DNA from: Leifsonia poae
GTDB taxonomy: Bacteria > Actinomycetota > Actinomycetes > Actinomycetales > Microbacteriaceae
NCBI RefSeq assembly: GCF_020009625.1
Contig: NZ_JAIHLP010000002.1
Span: 1,178,001 to 1,242,000 of the forward strand
DNA: 64,000 nucleotides
Reading direction: 5' to 3'
Shown: positions 62,598 through 64,000 of the stretch, piece after piece
Layout: every line of letters begins with the position of its first letter
Position numbering within the stretch: the stretch's first letter is position 1
Translations under genes and position numbers: made by a program
The notes under the pieces: generated by a model
Databases searched by the model: none
What the model was told of the DNA's origin: nothing
Seen by the model: only the letters and a program-made list of their open reading frames with translations

Positions 62598-63320
62598 TCA
62601 GCGCGGACGCAGCGGCGACTCTCTGGCGAGTTCGACGACGATGCGTTTGTCGTCGCCGGGGGCGCCGGCGTCGTACCAGAGCCGGGTCTGCTGACCGTTT
62701 TCGACCGGAGCGGAGATGTGGATGGTCATCATCCGCTGCACCCAGCGCTGCACGCCCTGCAGATCGGTGAAGCCGAAGGTCACCGTCGTGAGAATGCGGT
62801 CGCTCTCCCGAAACCGGGTGTACCCTTTGTCGGTGACCGTCGCCGTCGTGGCCTGCCCGGTTCGCATCGTCGCTACAGCGGTCGCCTCGCGGAGCCGACG
62901 CGTGGCGGCGGCCGCGACGCCGAGGATCAGACAGATCAGCCCGAGCCCGAACGCGATCAGGGCGACCAGCTCCAGAACCGATGCGTTCTCCGCGTTCCGC
63001 GGAACGATGAAGACTCCGGCACCGATGCCGAGCAGTCCCGCCGCATGGCCGTACATGACCCCGATGTCGCTCCGCTTCATGACGATCGCAACCCACGCGA
63101 TCGACGAGATGACGAGGAGGAGCATGCCGAGCGGGATCGCGACGATGGTCGCCACCCCAGGCCCGTCGGGAACATCGATCGATGCTCCGGCCCCGCCCCA
63201 GCCGTACCCGGTGAGGAACCCTCCGACCAGGATGAGGCCCAGCGTCACCAGCACGCGCAGGGTGGACGGGCGACGGGAGGCGCGCTCCCGGCGGACGATG
63301 CTCGGGTCGACGATGCTCAT
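62598..63320 (-). CDS. Membrane protein with a DUF3592-like C-terminal domain
   Basis: A 240-residue protein with about four membrane segments (residues ~22-45, ~55-80, ~88-105, ~113-135). Its soluble C-terminus, TGQATTATVTDKGYTRFRES, then VTFGFTDLQGVQRWVQRMM and the WYDAGAPGDDKRIV ending, matches the DUF3592 style. ATG 63320 is chosen because it follows GAGGGG and the earlier residues are not family-like. The convergent nitrilase stop is three bases away. Confidence 0.75.
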   Translation of the reverse strand: MSIVDPSIVRRERASRRPSTLRVLVTLGLILVGGFLTGYGWGGAGASIDVPDGPGVATIVAIPLGMLLLVISSIAWVAIVMKRSDIGVMYGHAAGLLGIGAGVFIVPRNAENASVLELVALIAFGLGLICLILGVAAAATRRLREATAVATMRTGQATTATVTDKGYTRFRESDRILTTVTFGFTDLQGVQRWVQRMMTIHISAPVENGQQTRLWYDAGAPGDDKRIVVELARESPLRPR

Positions 63321-63324
63321 CCCC

Positions 63325-64000
63325 TCATTGAAGGGCCCGAGCAGGGCGCCGCGCAACCATTGGGCGTTCACCGAGGAGCGCCAGGCCGAGGACACCGCAC
63401 AGGAGGTAGACCCCGGCCTGGCCGTTGAGGATCGCGACGACGTCGAACCGCTCGGCGAGCAGACCCGCCACGAGCAGCCCGGCGCCCTGGGCCGCGCCGC
63501 CGACCGTCGTCACACTCGCAATGACGCGACCGAGCGCATCCGGCGGGGTGACGCGCTGCACGATCGTGATCGTGCCGCTCATCGTGGCGACGGCAGGAAC
63601 ACCGACAGCGACGAACAGGCCGGCGTACACCCAGACGGCGGTGGTGACACCGGACAGGTTCCAGGTGACGAGCGAGATCGCGCCGAAGACCAGATACCCC
63701 CAACCCACCAGGGTGCGCGGTGCGAACCGGCGCAACAGCATGCCGGAGAGCACGCCGCCGACGACCCCGCCGATCGCCTGCACTCCACGAAGCAATCCGA
63801 CCTCGGTGTCGCCCGCTCCCAGGCGTTGCACGACGTAGACGATGAAGAGCACGAGGAAGATCCCCTGCGCGAACTGCGACAGCACGGTGATCACGGCGAC
63901 GGCGCCGAGCGGGCGGATACGTCGGATCGTCGACATACCGTCGAGCCATTGGCGGAAGAACCGCGGAGACGTCCGCGACCGGGCGGCGAGCTCCACTCCT
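63325..64000 (-). CDS. MFS transporter, C-terminal half (5' part outside the window)
   Basis: About six membrane segments are visible over ~220 residues, from IRPLGAVAVITVLSQFAQGI to the stop at 63325. The cytoplasmic FGAISLVTWN region and VTPPDALGRVIASVTTVGGA are typical of the second half of an MFS protein. The reading frame is open to the window edge, so the first half lies beyond 64000. The GTG at 63996 is probably internal. Confidence 0.82.
   Translation of the reverse strand, partial: GVELAARSRTSPRFFRQWLDGMSTIRRIRPLGAVAVITVLSQFAQGIFLVLFIVYVVQRLGAGDTEVGLLRGVQAIGGVVGGVLSGMLLRRFAPRTLVGWGYLVFGAISLVTWNLSGVTTAVWVYAGLFVAVGVPAVATMSGTITIVQRVTPPDALGRVIASVTTVGGAAQGAGLLVAGLLAERFDVVAILNGQAGVYLLCGVLGLALLGERPMVARRPARALQ

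Overview
The window is a continuous stretch of chromosome from a high-GC actinobacterium, most likely a member of the Microbacteriaceae (Leifsonia-like). The evidence is a very high GC content, many GTG starts, numerous genes whose start codon follows a TAGGCT/TAGACT-type -10 box too closely for a leader, a galU-rimJ-sepX(glpR) block, and a large helicase-like protein with a Microbacterium-type nuclease tail. I see no rRNA, CRISPR array or intact prophage. One tRNA gene, tRNA-Ala(CGC), is present next to a decayed recombinase.

Layout. 1-14150: end of an unknown gene plus a lipoprotein, a YyaL-type thioredoxin-domain protein, a membrane fatty acid desaturase, a luciferase-like monooxygenase with its FMN reductase, an aldo/keto reductase, an acyl-CoA ligase and the RNA helicase HrpA. 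14280-20916: a six-protein-function sugar uptake and sensing block (XylH/XylG/XylF-type ABC importer, response regulator, and an ABC ATPase-GAF-histidine kinase fusion). 20962-23641: a polar amino acid ABC importer. 24384-29082: a sulfur-flavoured group (MIO-less ammonia-lyase homologue, flavin monooxygenase, cysteine synthase, sulfurtransferase). 29179-33013: nrdAB with NrdR and DnaA boxes; the NrdB has the features of a class Ic (Tyr-to-Phe) subunit. 33064-47786: metabolic and membrane genes, including an acyl-CoA dehydrogenase/M24 peptidase/DUF445 trio, a 966-residue kinase-aminotransferase fusion and the lysG/lysE pair. 47855-49245: a small decayed island with a tRNA 3' fragment, a toxin-antitoxin pair, a serine recombinase remnant and tRNA-Ala. 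49297-53862: sepX, rimJ-like, galU, 5-formyl-THF cyclo-ligase, FmdB-type zinc ribbon, mscL. 53961-64000: a helicase-like protein lacking ATPase residues, then a GntR-controlled nitrilase/permease/nitrilase cluster, ending in a truncated MFS gene.

How the parts work together. The most unusual system is the sugar block. The sensor kinase carries its own sugar-importer ATPase domain in place of a membrane input, and it is co-transcribed with a response regulator. An 11-bp-spaced direct repeat, the geometry used by OmpR/PhoB-type regulators, lies just upstream of the importer genes. This suggests that import flux, or assembly with the importer, is the sensed signal.

Data quality. At least five genes (YyaL-type, desaturase, acyl-CoA ligase, nrdA, FMN reductase) are each repaired by restoring one base in a short G/C run. 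This pattern looks more like under-called homopolymers in the assembly than real gene decay.
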